From the NCBI GenBank assembly GCA_964577825.1, contig CAZOBJ010000082.1, positions 1-14,458 on the forward strand: DNA of 14,458 nucleotides, given 5' to 3'. Position 1 is the first letter of the stretch. Each line of letters begins with the position of its first letter. The notes under the pieces were generated by a model. The model was not told where the DNA came from and made no database searches. It worked only from the letters and a program-made list of their open reading frames with translations. This stretch comes from CAZOBJ01 sp964577825. GTDB lineage: Bacteria > Planctomycetota > SZUA-567 > JAFGNG01. This document shows positions 1 through 9,187 of this stretch, one piece after another. A program made the translations under genes and the position numbers.

Positions 1-227
1 GGCCGCGGGCCGGCTGTGCATACTGTACTGTACGGATGGGCTTTGGGCAACCGGGTTGCGGATCCCGTGCGCACGCGGAGTACGCTCAGCGGCCAGGCTG
101 GTCTTGAGCACACGGGCAGCCCAAGGATAGCGAAATGCCGTAGACCGGCTTTTCCGCCGATAGCGGAGCCCCCCTCCCGCCTTCGCCGAGCGCTGCTATT
201 TGAAAAGGCTTACGACCGCCGGCTGAT

Positions 228-1253
228 TCACTCGTTCGGGACAGACGGCTGTTCCTCTTCCTCCAGCTCGATAATGTCGTGTGTACGCCGCTTGATCCCT
301 ATCTGGTACTGTGCCAGAAGCGCGACCAGCTGCTCTCCGTTCATCAAGGCGACAGGTACAGCGTTCGCTCGGGCGGCTTCTGTACGGGCGCCTGCGCCAA
401 AGTCGCTCGTAGTGATGATCAGCCCCTGCTCGTGGGTCCCGAGGCTTCCTCGAACTTGCTGAACAATCGGTGCCTGGACTCGATTGCTCTGCTTCCACTT
501 TTTGACCTGAACCGCCATCCGTGTACGGATGACCTCGCCAACGACAAGTGTCCCGCGAACGTCGATGCCCTTATCGCCGCTGCGCTGTGTTACCTCAACA
601 TCCTCGAAGCCGATCTCGGCCAAGAGGCGGGCAATTAGTTCCTCGAAGTCTGCCCACTCCATCGTAAACAGCCGCTTGTGCATTGACTGTCGCACTCGCT
701 TGTTGTGCTGCTCGATGTCGAACGCAAGGCCGCGGCCCATCCAGCGCGAGAGCCCTACATAGCCTCGTCCATGCTGCACGAAGCGTGGCTGTTTCCCGCG
801 CTTCTGATCGCGTTTGATCTCGGTCAGCACTTGAGCGTACATGGTCGCCTCTGGCGTCTTGCCGCTGGTGACGGCCCAGCCTTTCGCAAGCGCCTTCTCG
901 GTGATCTGTCGGTAGTGCATCGGCTTCTTGTTGCCGAACTGTTCGAGCACCCTCTCCGCGGCGTCAGTGAAGGAGTATGTCTTGGTCTTGCGCTTGCCTT
1001 TGGAGGGCGGCTTCTGCCGAGGTTGATGTCCGGCCTCACGGAGCCCGAATGTCTGCGGGGAGACGAGCACGAAGGGGGACGCGTCTCCGTTCGTCTTGAG
1101 ATCCGTGTAAAGCCGAGCCGCTACGGTCGCAGCAGGCGTCTTGCCGGATGTGCTCCAGAGGCCCTGTTCGAGCACACGCCTTGCAATCTCCTCGGCGTGG
1201 AGCGGCTCGCCGGCGTCCTTCAGGACCTGGAGTGCAGCATCGCGAACATTCAT
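228..1253 (-). CDS. Mrr-family restriction endonuclease with two HARE-HTH domains
   Basis: The 341-residue product has three parts. Two similar N-terminal modules (about 2-72 and 94-169) each carry a TSGKTP motif (35-40 and 129-134) followed by an Ala-Thr and a helix; this is the HARE-HTH winged-helix signature, a domain proposed to sense DNA or its modification. A basic linker (79-92) separates them. Residues about 195-320 form a Mrr-type PD-(D/E)xK nuclease: E204 in the first helix, GDKGIDV with D231, then QVK (Q249, K251), the Q-x-K variant usual in Mrr, and a late ITTSDFG segment. By family knowledge it should cleave modified foreign DNA (type IV-like restriction) in the cytoplasm. No methyltransferase or partner nuclease is beside it. 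The ATG at 1253 follows GAAGGG by nine bases. Base composition is visibly lower in GC than the following genes, suggesting transfer. The domain call is firm; the biological target is inferred. Confidence 0.9.
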   Translation of the reverse strand: MNVRDAALQVLKDAGEPLHAEEIARRVLEQGLWSTSGKTPAATVAARLYTDLKTNGDASPFVLVSPQTFGLREAGHQPRQKPPSKGKRKTKTYSFTDAAERVLEQFGNKKPMHYRQITEKALAKGWAVTSGKTPEATMYAQVLTEIKRDQKRGKQPRFVQHGRGYVGLSRWMGRGLAFDIEQHNKRVRQSMHKRLFTMEWADFEELIARLLAEIGFEDVEVTQRSGDKGIDVRGTLVVGEVIRTRMAVQVKKWKQSNRVQAPIVQQVRGSLGTHEQGLIITTSDFGAGARTEAARANAVPVALMNGEQLVALLAQYQIGIKRRTHDIIELEEEEQPSVPNE

Positions 1254-1313
1254 GGTCGCAAGCCCTTCGTTGGCTGCGGCGCCAGTTGTCCGACCCTGGA
1301 TGGCACATGGGTC

Positions 1314-1341
1314 ATAGTGGTCCCCATTGCCTTCGCGTCAA
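1314..1341 (-). promoter_or_regulatory. possible promoter of the Mrr-like gene
   Basis: On the minus strand TTGACG (1336-1341, five of six consensus bases) is followed after 16 bases by CACTAT (1314-1319, three of six). This would start transcription about 55 bases ahead of the Mrr ATG. The -10 is weak, so the call is tentative. Confidence 0.3.
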
Positions 1342-1479
1342 GATTAGACTTGCTCGCAAGCACAGCCGCCGCACGGCGTCACCGCAAAACTGTCCACTTA
1401 GGGGGCAGTCAGCTAGCACTGCTGTCTTCCTCGTGACCTGCGCGGTCGTGTCACAACGCGGGCATCGTCCCCGCCCCCC

Positions 1480-2823
<1,344 letters not shown>

Positions 2824-2855
2824 GCGCGGTATCCTACCCGCGTGCGGGCGCGGAA

Positions 2856-4337
2856 TCAAGGCGCGGACGCGTGCGGCGGCGCGCGCCTGTGCTTGCCGAG
2901 GAGCTCGCGCAACCGGCCCGGCGGCGCGTCGCGGGCCTGGTGGATGCGGGCCAGGGCCGCGCGCGCCCGCGTGGCCGCGCCGGGGTTGAACCGGCGGTCC
3001 GGGGCCGGGCGCACCGCGCGCTCGAGGAGCGGGACCGCGCGGTCGAGCTCGCCGTACTGATAGGCCAGGGTCACGCCCAGGTGGTAGTTCACCGCCTGGC
3101 TGTGCGGGTCCTGCTCGTAGGCGTAGTCCCACAGGGCGACATCGCTTCGCCAGCGGTAGGCGGTCAAGGCGCTGATCGCGGCCAGGGCCACGATCAAGGC
3201 CGCGGCGCCGAGGCGCAGGGCCTTGCCGCGCGCGTGCAGCCATGCGAGCCCCGCGCCCGCGGGCACGAGCACCGCCAGCGACGGTCCGTACAGGAACCGG
3301 TCGCCGTGCGGGTAGAGCATGGGCACGAGGTTGGCGACAGGCGCGAGCGAGACGAGGAACCACACCTCGGCCACGGCCGGCCACCGCCACCCCCTCTGCC
3401 GCCACGCCCAGGCCGCGGCCCCGGCCCAGGCCAGGAGCGCGGCCGCGGACGCGGCGAGCGCCCACGCGGGCGGGCGTCCGAGCTCGGGCCAGTGCCAGGC
3501 CCACTCGTTGACCGGCCGGGTGTCCAGGGGCCGCACGAACGCGAGGAGGTAGTGGCCCCAGGTGGCGAGCACGTACCCGAGCCGCGCGACCGGCGTGTCG
3601 CCGAGCGCGGCCACGTTCGCGGCATTGCCCAGGGACACCTGCACCCACACGCCGCCCGCGGCCAGGAGCGCGTACCCGGGCAGGGCCGTGGCCGCCCAGC
3701 CGCGCACGCCCACCGCGCGCGGGCCCCGGCGCACGGAGAGCATCGCCAATGCGGCGGCCAGTACCGGCCAGGTGACCCACATGGACTTGGACAAAAGAGA
3801 AGCCGCGTACGCGGCCCACGCGCCCACAAGACATCTCACTCGACCGCTCTGCCTGTAGGAGAGGTCCAGGTCCGCGGCCGCGAGCATGCCGAGGCAGGCC
3901 AGCAGCCCCTTGCGCTCGGTGAGCCAGGCCACGGCCTCCACGTGATACGGGAATACCGCAAAGAGGAGCGCGCCGAAGAGCGCGGTGCGCGGCGCGTCGA
4001 ACAGGCGGCGCACGAGCCGGTACACGAGCCACACGCACGCGAGGTGGAGGATCAGGTTCCCGAACCGGTACCCCGCGTCGCGCCCGCCCCACAGGGTGCG
4101 GTCCAGGTGGTAGGAGAGGATGTGCAGGGGGCGGTACCCGTAGAAGGGCCCCTGTCGCGTCTCCTGTAGGCTGAAGGCCTTGCGCACCACGGGCCGGCAC
4201 AGCGGGCGGATGGCTTGCGGACTGCGACCCACGTAGATGTGGTCGTCCCAGGACAGGCGGCCGAACCCCAGGGTCTGGCCGTACACGGCCAGCACCGCGA
4301 GCGCGAGCAGGGCCAGATGCACCCGGTGCGTGCGCAC
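2856..4337 (-). CDS. TMTC-like GT-C membrane glycosyltransferase (probable O-mannosyltransferase type)
   Basis: The 493-residue product is a polytopic membrane protein with roughly ten hydrophobic segments. The first transmembrane helix (about 6-24) is followed by WDDHIY (D31-D32), the acidic pair expected in the first outer loop of GT-C enzymes. GYRPL (67-71), FPYHVEAVAW (129-138, with H132 and E134) and a following ERK match the TMTC/DUF1736 pattern of protein O-mannosyltransferases that use polyprenyl-phosphate sugars. The C-terminal soluble part holds only about one TPR-like unit (NYHLGVTLAYQYGELDRA) and is rich in Arg, Ala and Pro. TMTC proteins usually carry many TPRs, so this is a shortened form; the TPR lipoprotein two genes upstream could supply the rest. 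It starts with GTG at 4337 behind GGGAGG, 15 bases after the small gene. Family is well supported; donor sugar and acceptor are unknown. Confidence 0.82.
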   Translation of the reverse strand: MRTHRVHLALLALAVLAVYGQTLGFGRLSWDDHIYVGRSPQAIRPLCRPVVRKAFSLQETRQGPFYGYRPLHILSYHLDRTLWGGRDAGYRFGNLILHLACVWLVYRLVRRLFDAPRTALFGALLFAVFPYHVEAVAWLTERKGLLACLGMLAAADLDLSYRQSGRVRCLVGAWAAYAASLLSKSMWVTWPVLAAALAMLSVRRGPRAVGVRGWAATALPGYALLAAGGVWVQVSLGNAANVAALGDTPVARLGYVLATWGHYLLAFVRPLDTRPVNEWAWHWPELGRPPAWALAASAAALLAWAGAAAWAWRQRGWRWPAVAEVWFLVSLAPVANLVPMLYPHGDRFLYGPSLAVLVPAGAGLAWLHARGKALRLGAAALIVALAAISALTAYRWRSDVALWDYAYEQDPHSQAVNYHLGVTLAYQYGELDRAVPLLERAVRPAPDRRFNPGAATRARAALARIHQARDAPPGRLRELLGKHRRAPPHASAP

Positions 4338-4352
4338 GGCGGCCTCCCGGGG

Positions 4353-4622
4353 TCAGTCGCGGGCGGGCCCGGGCCTGCGGACCGAGTCGCCGCTCGCTCG
4401 CGCGCACAGCTCGCGGACCCGGACGCGGACCTCGTCGGCCGACAGCCCCGCGCACGCGAGCTGGAGCGCGCGGCAGGCCGCATAGGTGCCCTGGGCAAGG
4501 ACCTCCTCGCGGCCGCGGTCGAAGATGCGCAGCTGCCAGCCGTCTGTCTCGGGCCGGCACTGGCCGGGCACGGGACGGCAGTGCTCGTCGAACTGCGGGG
4601 GCTTGCCGATGAGCAGCATCAT
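4353..4622 (-). CDS. small uncharacterised protein, 89 residues
   Basis: I do not recognise this protein. It has no signal peptide and no membrane helix. It contains five cysteines (15, 22, 50, 57, 73), a short beta-like stretch (GWQLRIFDRG) and a C-terminal half that looks helical, and it ends in a basic, Pro-rich tail. The case for a real gene is its position: it starts 10 bases after the stop of the TPR lipoprotein gene, a GGGA site overlapping that stop precedes two consecutive ATG codons (4622 and 4619), and it stops 15 bases before the glycosyltransferase start. It is probably translated as part of that transcript. A function cannot be given. Confidence 0.65.
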   Translation of the reverse strand: MMLLIGKPPQFDEHCRPVPGQCRPETDGWQLRIFDRGREEVLAQGTYAACRALQLACAGLSADEVRVRVRELCARASGDSVRRPGPARD

Positions 4623-4632
4623 GGCCCGGTCC

Positions 4633-5568
4633 CTACGGGGATTGGCGCCACGCGGGCGCGCGTTGCCGGGCGGCCGCGTCCTCGCGCCAGCGCTTCAGAA
4701 GCGCGCGGCACCTGGCCGCCTCGTCCCGGGCCTGGGCGTGGTCGGGGTCGGCCTCGCGCAGGAGCCCCTCCCAGGCCGCGAGCGCATCACGCAACGATCG
4801 CACCGCCTGGTCGTCGAGGTCAAAGGCGTGGTCCAGGAGCGCGCGGCGCATGTGCAGCCGGGCCGCGAGCGCCCGGGGCCCGGCCTCGGAGGGGTGGCGG
4901 TCCTGGTAGACTCGGACGTCGTCCGCGCCCTGGACGCACATGCGCGCGCACCGGTCGCGCATGGTCTGGGCGCCGTGCAGGTCCTGGCGGCTGTCGCGCA
5001 GGTACAGGGCGCGCTCGTAGTAGTACTGGGCCGCGCCCTCGGCCGCGAGGCCCATGCCGTAGCTGGCGAGCGCGTCCTCAGGCCGGGCCTCCACCACCTG
5101 GCCGAGCAGGTCCAGGCTGCGGCGCGCGTGATGGAAGGCGTCGAGCGCTCGCCCCTCTCGCCAGGCGCGGCGGTTCTGCCCCAGCGCGGCGAAGCCCAGG
5201 CCCCGCTGCGCGGCGTGGAGCTCCGAGTCGAGGTCCAGGGCCTCTTCGTAGGCGTCCGTGGCCTCCGTGTACCGGCCCAGGGCATACAGGCAGTCCCCGC
5301 GCAGCGCATGGGCGTTGGCGTCCCACTGGTGGCGGATGAGGTAGTGGTCCACGGTGGCGAGCGCCTCGGACTTCTCGCCCGCGCGCAGAAGCTCGCGCGC
5401 GCGCGCCAGGCCGGGCGGGTCGCGGGTCTCGCGCTTGGGGCCCGACTTCCCGGAGCCGCCCAGCCATCCGGCCGGCCGCGAGAGCGCCGCGCGCGTGCGG
5501 TCCAGGACCCGGCCGCACCCTGTCAGGGCGAGGCTCAGCAATGCAGCGAAGAGCAGGACCGTGCGCAT
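4633..5568 (-). CDS. TPR-containing lipoprotein
   Basis: The 311-residue product begins with a lipoprotein signal peptide: a hydrophobic stretch MRTVLLFAALLSLALTGC with lipobox LTGC and acylated C18. A linker rich in Gly, Ser and Lys (34-50) leads to helical repeats. The clearest TPR units run about 51-82, 83-116 (GDCLYALGRYTEATDAYEEAL) and just after, and degenerate helices continue to the end. It should sit on the periplasmic side of a membrane and act as a protein-protein scaffold. The ATG at 5568 is preceded by GAGGGA and gives the complete lipobox, so the much longer open frame upstream is rejected. It is the first gene of the minus-strand run that continues to the glycosyltransferase and response regulator, and it has its own promoter. 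The role as a partner of the glycosyltransferase is inferred from position only. Confidence 0.88.
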   Translation of the reverse strand: MRTVLLFAALLSLALTGCGRVLDRTRAALSRPAGWLGGSGKSGPKRETRDPPGLARARELLRAGEKSEALATVDHYLIRHQWDANAHALRGDCLYALGRYTEATDAYEEALDLDSELHAAQRGLGFAALGQNRRAWREGRALDAFHHARRSLDLLGQVVEARPEDALASYGMGLAAEGAAQYYYERALYLRDSRQDLHGAQTMRDRCARMCVQGADDVRVYQDRHPSEAGPRALAARLHMRRALLDHAFDLDDQAVRSLRDALAAWEGLLREADPDHAQARDEAARCRALLKRWREDAAARQRAPAWRQSP

Positions 5569-5634
5569 ACATCCCTCTCGTGGGCAAGGGCGGAAGGCGT
5601 CCGGAAGACGCGCCTGGGGCCGGAAGCCCGTGCC

Positions 5635-5662
5635 ATTGTACACGCCGCGGGGCCCGGCGCAA
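5635..5662 (-). promoter_or_regulatory. promoter of the TPR lipoprotein-glycosyltransferase-regulator run
   Basis: On the minus strand TTGCGC (5657-5662) is followed after 16 bases by TACAAT (5635-5640), which matches the sigma-70 -10 consensus in five of six positions. Transcription would start about 60 bases before the lipoprotein ATG. The same TACAAT hexamer marks two other operon starts in this window. Confidence 0.6.
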
Positions 5663-5672
5663 CGGTGCGGGC

Positions 5673-6998
5673 TCATCCCATGCGCACGGGCGGGCGCTGG
5701 CGCGCGGGCAGAAGCGGGTCGTAGGTGAACCCCCGGGTCGCCCGGCGGAACTCGGCGCGCGCCGCGCGCAACAGCTTCGCGTCCGTGGCCAGGTCGAGCG
5801 CCAGCCCGGCGAGTATCTTGGCCGTCTGCCGCGCGCCGCGCAGGGCAAACGGGTGCACGCACTGGGCCGCGTACAGGCGGTGATGTGCCGGGGTGCCCTT
5901 GGCCACGATGGGCATGTTCAGCCGGATGAAGGGGGCCAGCCAGCTCACGTTGTCCTCGTCCGAGCTCGCGCGCTGCTGCGGGGGGAACTCGTCGCGGATG
6001 GACAGGTCGAAGCCCTGGTCGAGCCCGAGGTCGCGCACGCGGCGGCGGTCCCGGGTCGTGGCCCGCTGCGGGCCGAACAGGCGCAGGTTCTCCAGAAGCG
6101 CCTTGCCCAGCGTGACGTTGGGGAGCCGATGATACACCGCGGTGAGCACCCGCTTGCGCATGCGGGTCTCCGTGGCCATGGCCCCGGCCCGCGCGCAGGC
6201 CACGAGCCGCTCGTGCACCGCGTCCACCTCGCCGCGCGTGGCGGCGCGGATGTAGTACCACAGCTTCGCGTACTCGGGCACCACGTTGGGCGCGGTCCCG
6301 CCTGCGGGCAGCACCGAGTGGAGCCGCACGCTCTCGGGCAGGTGCTCGCGCAGGTAGTTGGCGGCCACGTCGGTGAGGATGGCCGCGTCCAGCGCGCTGC
6401 GGCCGGCCTCGGGCGCGAGCGCGGCGTGCGCGGTACGGCCCGAGAACTCGAAGACCAGGCTGTCGACCGCGTTGCCGCCGTGCAGGTGCACGGACGGCTC
6501 GGAGTGGGGGTGCCACGCGAGGCACGCGTCGAGCTCGGCGAACGCGCCGGCCCGGGCCATGTAGGGCTTGCCGACCACGGTCTCCTCGGCCGGGCACCCG
6601 TAGCAGACGACCGTGCCCGACAGCCCGCGCTCCTTCAGCAGCCGCGCGGCGGCCGCGGCCGCCCCGGCCGCCGCGGCGCCGAGCAGGTTGTGCCCGCACC
6701 CGTGCCCCCAGGCGCCCGGCCTGGGCCCGCAGTCGGGCAGGGCGTCGTACTCGGCCAGCACCCCGATGACCGGCCGGCCTCGGCCCGCCCAGGCGCGGAG
6801 CGCGGTGGGCATGTGCGGATACGGGCGCTCGACCCGGAACCCGCGGGCGGTCAGGAATTCCTCCACCGCCGCCGCGGAGCCGACCTCCTGCATGGGCGGC
6901 TCGGCGAGCGCGTGGATGCGCAGGGCCAGGGCCTCGGCCTCGCGCGCATCCGCGTCCACGGCCCGGGTGACGGCGCGCCTTTTGTCTGCGGGTCTCAT
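5673..6998 (-). CDS. M20 family amidohydrolase, AbgB-like
   Basis: The 441-residue product is a metal-dependent amidohydrolase of the M20 peptidase clan. It shows GHGCGHNLLG (98-107, metal-site H99 and H103), CPAEE (135-139, with catalytic and ligand glutamates E138 and E139), AWHPHSE (H163) and a late CVHP histidine. The GVLAEYDALP and GHGCGHNLLG wording matches the branch containing AbgB, the subunit of p-aminobenzoyl-glutamate hydrolase; related members remove N-acyl groups or split other amides. The insertion domain around 180-300 fits the dimerisation module. The open frame extends to a TTG at 7019, but AAGGAG lies seven bases before the ATG at 6998, so I place the start there. It is last in its run, 45 bases behind the transglutaminase-like gene. 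The family is firm; the substrate is not known, and no AbgA partner is nearby. Confidence 0.93.
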   Translation of the reverse strand: MRPADKRRAVTRAVDADAREAEALALRIHALAEPPMQEVGSAAAVEEFLTARGFRVERPYPHMPTALRAWAGRGRPVIGVLAEYDALPDCGPRPGAWGHGCGHNLLGAAAAGAAAAAARLLKERGLSGTVVCYGCPAEETVVGKPYMARAGAFAELDACLAWHPHSEPSVHLHGGNAVDSLVFEFSGRTAHAALAPEAGRSALDAAILTDVAANYLREHLPESVRLHSVLPAGGTAPNVVPEYAKLWYYIRAATRGEVDAVHERLVACARAGAMATETRMRKRVLTAVYHRLPNVTLGKALLENLRLFGPQRATTRDRRRVRDLGLDQGFDLSIRDEFPPQQRASSDEDNVSWLAPFIRLNMPIVAKGTPAHHRLYAAQCVHPFALRGARQTAKILAGLALDLATDAKLLRAARAEFRRATRGFTYDPLLPARQRPPVRMG

Positions 6999-7043
6999 GC
7001 GAAGGCTCCTTGTACGCAAGGGGTGCGCGGGCCGAAGACGCGC

Positions 7044-7979
7044 TCAGCTCGGCCGCGCGGCCGGGCCGTAGAACCGGTCCAGCCAGTCCTGGAGCGGCAG
7101 GGACCGGTAGCCCCGTTTGCGGGTGCGGTTGTACTCCTCGATGCGCGCGGCCTGCTCGTCGCTGACCACGGGATAGTAGGATTGGTAGTGCACGCGGTCG
7201 TGTTCGTCCACGCGCCGGGTGGCGATGAAGGGCACCTGGGCCACGCGCGCGAGCCAGCGCTTCAGGTGCGTGGCCGAGTTGAAGACTTCTTCGTTGAATG
7301 TGGCGTACCCGAGCCGCCCCTCCAGGGCCGCGGCCGAGCAGACCACGGTCGTGTTCGTAAGCAATCGCTCGATCGTGTAGTCCGCGCCTTCGTTCACGGC
7401 CTCGGACAGGCCCCAGGCGTCCAGGTATCGCCCGCGGGCGTCGCGGAAGAGCGACTTGGTGTCCAGGTCCACCAGGATCCACCGTTCCTCTTTCGGGTGC
7501 CAGTACTCGAGCAGGATGTGCCCGTTGTCCCAGTCGTTCCACGCGTCGAGGGTCAGGAACTCCGCGCGCCGCAGCCCGATGGGCAGCGGCTCCAGGATCG
7601 TCTGCACGGTCCCGTGCCAGGCCCCGCAGTTCACCGACAACCGGCCGCGCTTGAGCACGGCCAAACGATCGCAGTGCTTGCCCGTGCCTTGGTGTTCCTT
7701 GCCGTGGACCTGAAGCCGGGCCAGGGACGCGAAGAGGCGCAGGTCGTCGCCGCCGTAGCGGATGACGTTCGCCATGGCGCCCGCGGAGTAGTCGGCGAAC
7801 ACGTACAGGCCCTCGGCGTCCACGCGCCAGGTCCGCCCGCCGAAGCCCACGTCCAGGTCTTCGGTGACGATCAGCGGCGCCTCGGCCGCGTCCGGCACAT
7901 CCGCCGCGGAGAACGTACGCGGCCCGAGCGCCACGACGGTGTCGCCCTCGTACCGCTTGGCCAGCACATAGGGGTCCAT
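7044..7979 (-). CDS. transglutaminase-like superfamily protein
   Basis: The 311-residue product carries a transglutaminase-core triad in the right order and spacing: C118 in SVNCGAWHG, H154 in DNGHILLEYW, and D171 in RWILVDLD. The GH(x)nE.W...RW..VD pattern is the usual signature of the papain-like transglutaminase fold, in which most bacterial members are peptidases or amidases, not cross-linkers. The N-terminal 100 residues and the region after 190 match nothing I recognise. There is no signal peptide, so it appears cytoplasmic. GGGAG lies seven bases before the ATG at 7979 but only one base before the alternative GTG at 7985, so ATG is preferred. The gene begins 16 bases after the UroD-like stop, and the ribosome site overlaps that stop region, which points to translational coupling. 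Fold assignment is good; the reaction is unknown. Confidence 0.75.
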   Translation of the reverse strand: MDPYVLAKRYEGDTVVALGPRTFSAADVPDAAEAPLIVTEDLDVGFGGRTWRVDAEGLYVFADYSAGAMANVIRYGGDDLRLFASLARLQVHGKEHQGTGKHCDRLAVLKRGRLSVNCGAWHGTVQTILEPLPIGLRRAEFLTLDAWNDWDNGHILLEYWHPKEERWILVDLDTKSLFRDARGRYLDAWGLSEAVNEGADYTIERLLTNTTVVCSAAALEGRLGYATFNEEVFNSATHLKRWLARVAQVPFIATRRVDEHDRVHYQSYYPVVSDEQAARIEEYNRTRKRGYRSLPLQDWLDRFYGPAARPS

Positions 7980-7995
7980 ACGCACGCTCCCGGAG

Positions 7996-9165
7996 TCAGT
8001 AGGCGCCGTACTCGCGCGCCGCGTCGAACAGGGCGACCAGATTCTCGGGCGGGACCTCGGGCTGGATGTTGTGGACCGTGTTGAACACGTATCCGCCCCC
8101 GGGCTTGAACGCGGTCAGGTTGTCGCGCGCGCTTGCGCGCACCTCGTCGGGCGTGCCGCGCGGCAGCACCCCCTGGGTGTCCACGCCCCCGCCCCAGAAG
8201 GAGACGACGTCGCCGAAGTCGCGCTTCAGGCCCTCGGGCTCCATGCCCGCGGCGCGGATGTGCACGGGGTTGAGGATGTCCACGCCCATGTCCACGAAGT
8301 CCGGCAGGAACGGGCGCACGTTGCCGCACGAGTGGAACAGGATGTACGCGCGCGTGTCCGCGTCGCGCCCGTCGACCACCCGCTCGCGCAGGAACCCGAG
8401 CAGCGTGCGCAGCCGCGGCGCGATCAGGCCCCGGAAGGTCTCCAGGCCCACGAGCTGGCTCTCCTGCGTGCCGTAGTCGTCGGCCTCCATGACCACGTCC
8501 ACCACGTCGCCGAGCGCCTCGAGCGCCGGGCCCCAGAACGCGAGCTTGAGTTCGAGCACCTTGTCGAGCACGGCGGCCGCGGCCTCGGGGTCGGCCAGCA
8601 GGTCGCAGAGAAAGTCCTCCATGCCCCGCAGCCGCTGGCCCATCTCGAAGAGCCCCGCGCACAGGCCCTTGAGCACCACGGCCCGGCCTTCGGCGCGGAA
8701 GGCGAGCGCCTGCTCGCGCAGCCCGGCCCAGCGCGCCGGGTCGCCCGCGTTGGGCCAGGGGTGGGCCGCGAACGCGTCCCAGTCGAACGTGGCGCCGGAA
8801 AGGGGCGCGCGGTCGAGCTCCCACCAGGGCGCGCCGGGCCGCTTGCGGTGGGTGAGGCCCCAGTCGTCGGTGTACACCAGGTCCTCGCCGTCCGGCTCGC
8901 CGCGCACGTTCCAGTTCGCATAGGTGCGCGGGAAGAGCCCCCGCGTGTCCACCCCCAGCCGGTCGAGGAGCTCCGTGGACGGCAGGGCCACGCCCTGGAG
9001 CTCATCGGCGTACACCAGGGGCTCGGGGTCCAGGCCCAGGTGCGTGCACAGGTTGCGGTACGCGGTGGCGTGGATGCCGGTGACCTGGGTGCTTCCGAGG
9101 TCGATGGGCACCCGGTCGGGCTCGCGGTGCGTCAGGGCGGCGCGCACGCGTTCGCGCGAGGTCAT
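7996..9165 (-). CDS. UroD/MtaA superfamily protein, methyltransferase-like
   Basis: The 389-residue product is a TIM-barrel member of the uroporphyrinogen decarboxylase superfamily. It opens with MTSRERVRAAL and REPDRVPID, typical of the methyltransferase-type branch, and lacks the WxMRQAGRY active-site motif of true HemE, so it is unlikely to make haem. H278-S-C280 corresponds to the zinc-binding HxC of corrinoid methyltransferases such as MtaA and MtbA. Further on come FWGGGVDTQ, LPRGTPDEV and HNIQPEVPPEN. The third zinc cysteine of MtaA/MtbA appears replaced by H365. By family it would move a methyl group to or from a corrinoid or thiol. No corrinoid-binding protein is next to it. ATG at 9165 follows GGAG at normal distance. 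It is second in its run, 22 bases after the small lipoprotein gene. The substrate is unknown. Confidence 0.88.
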   Translation of the reverse strand: MTSRERVRAALTHREPDRVPIDLGSTQVTGIHATAYRNLCTHLGLDPEPLVYADELQGVALPSTELLDRLGVDTRGLFPRTYANWNVRGEPDGEDLVYTDDWGLTHRKRPGAPWWELDRAPLSGATFDWDAFAAHPWPNAGDPARWAGLREQALAFRAEGRAVVLKGLCAGLFEMGQRLRGMEDFLCDLLADPEAAAAVLDKVLELKLAFWGPALEALGDVVDVVMEADDYGTQESQLVGLETFRGLIAPRLRTLLGFLRERVVDGRDADTRAYILFHSCGNVRPFLPDFVDMGVDILNPVHIRAAGMEPEGLKRDFGDVVSFWGGGVDTQGVLPRGTPDEVRASARDNLTAFKPGGGYVFNTVHNIQPEVPPENLVALFDAAREYGAY

Positions 9166-9187
9166 GGAGGTTCTCCGCAGGCGGGCG

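Noticed and set aside
14..36. Short TACTG repeats at the left edge
   Set aside because: Only about two and a half copies of five bases are present, too short and isolated to mean anything without flanking sequence.
1381..1430. Possible insertion-sequence end, suggested by a TGTCCACTT motif near the Mrr-like gene
   Set aside because: No matching inverted copy, target duplication or transposase was found, so the resemblance alone is not enough.
5620..5640. Sigma-54 promoter ahead of the TPR lipoprotein operon, suggested by TGGCAC on the minus strand (5630-5635)
   Set aside because: The -12 element that should follow (TTGC at fixed spacing) reads TCCG, and a sigma-70-type site explains the region better.
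4633..7542. 969-residue frame extending the TPR lipoprotein upstream
   Set aside because: A perfect lipoprotein signal peptide starts at 5568, and the extension overlaps the M20 gene with shadow-like composition.
5541..8084. 847-residue open frame on the plus strand
   Set aside because: It runs antisense to the lipoprotein, M20 and transglutaminase-like genes, is dominated by Arg, Gly, Ala and Pro, and shows no domain. It is a high-GC shadow frame.
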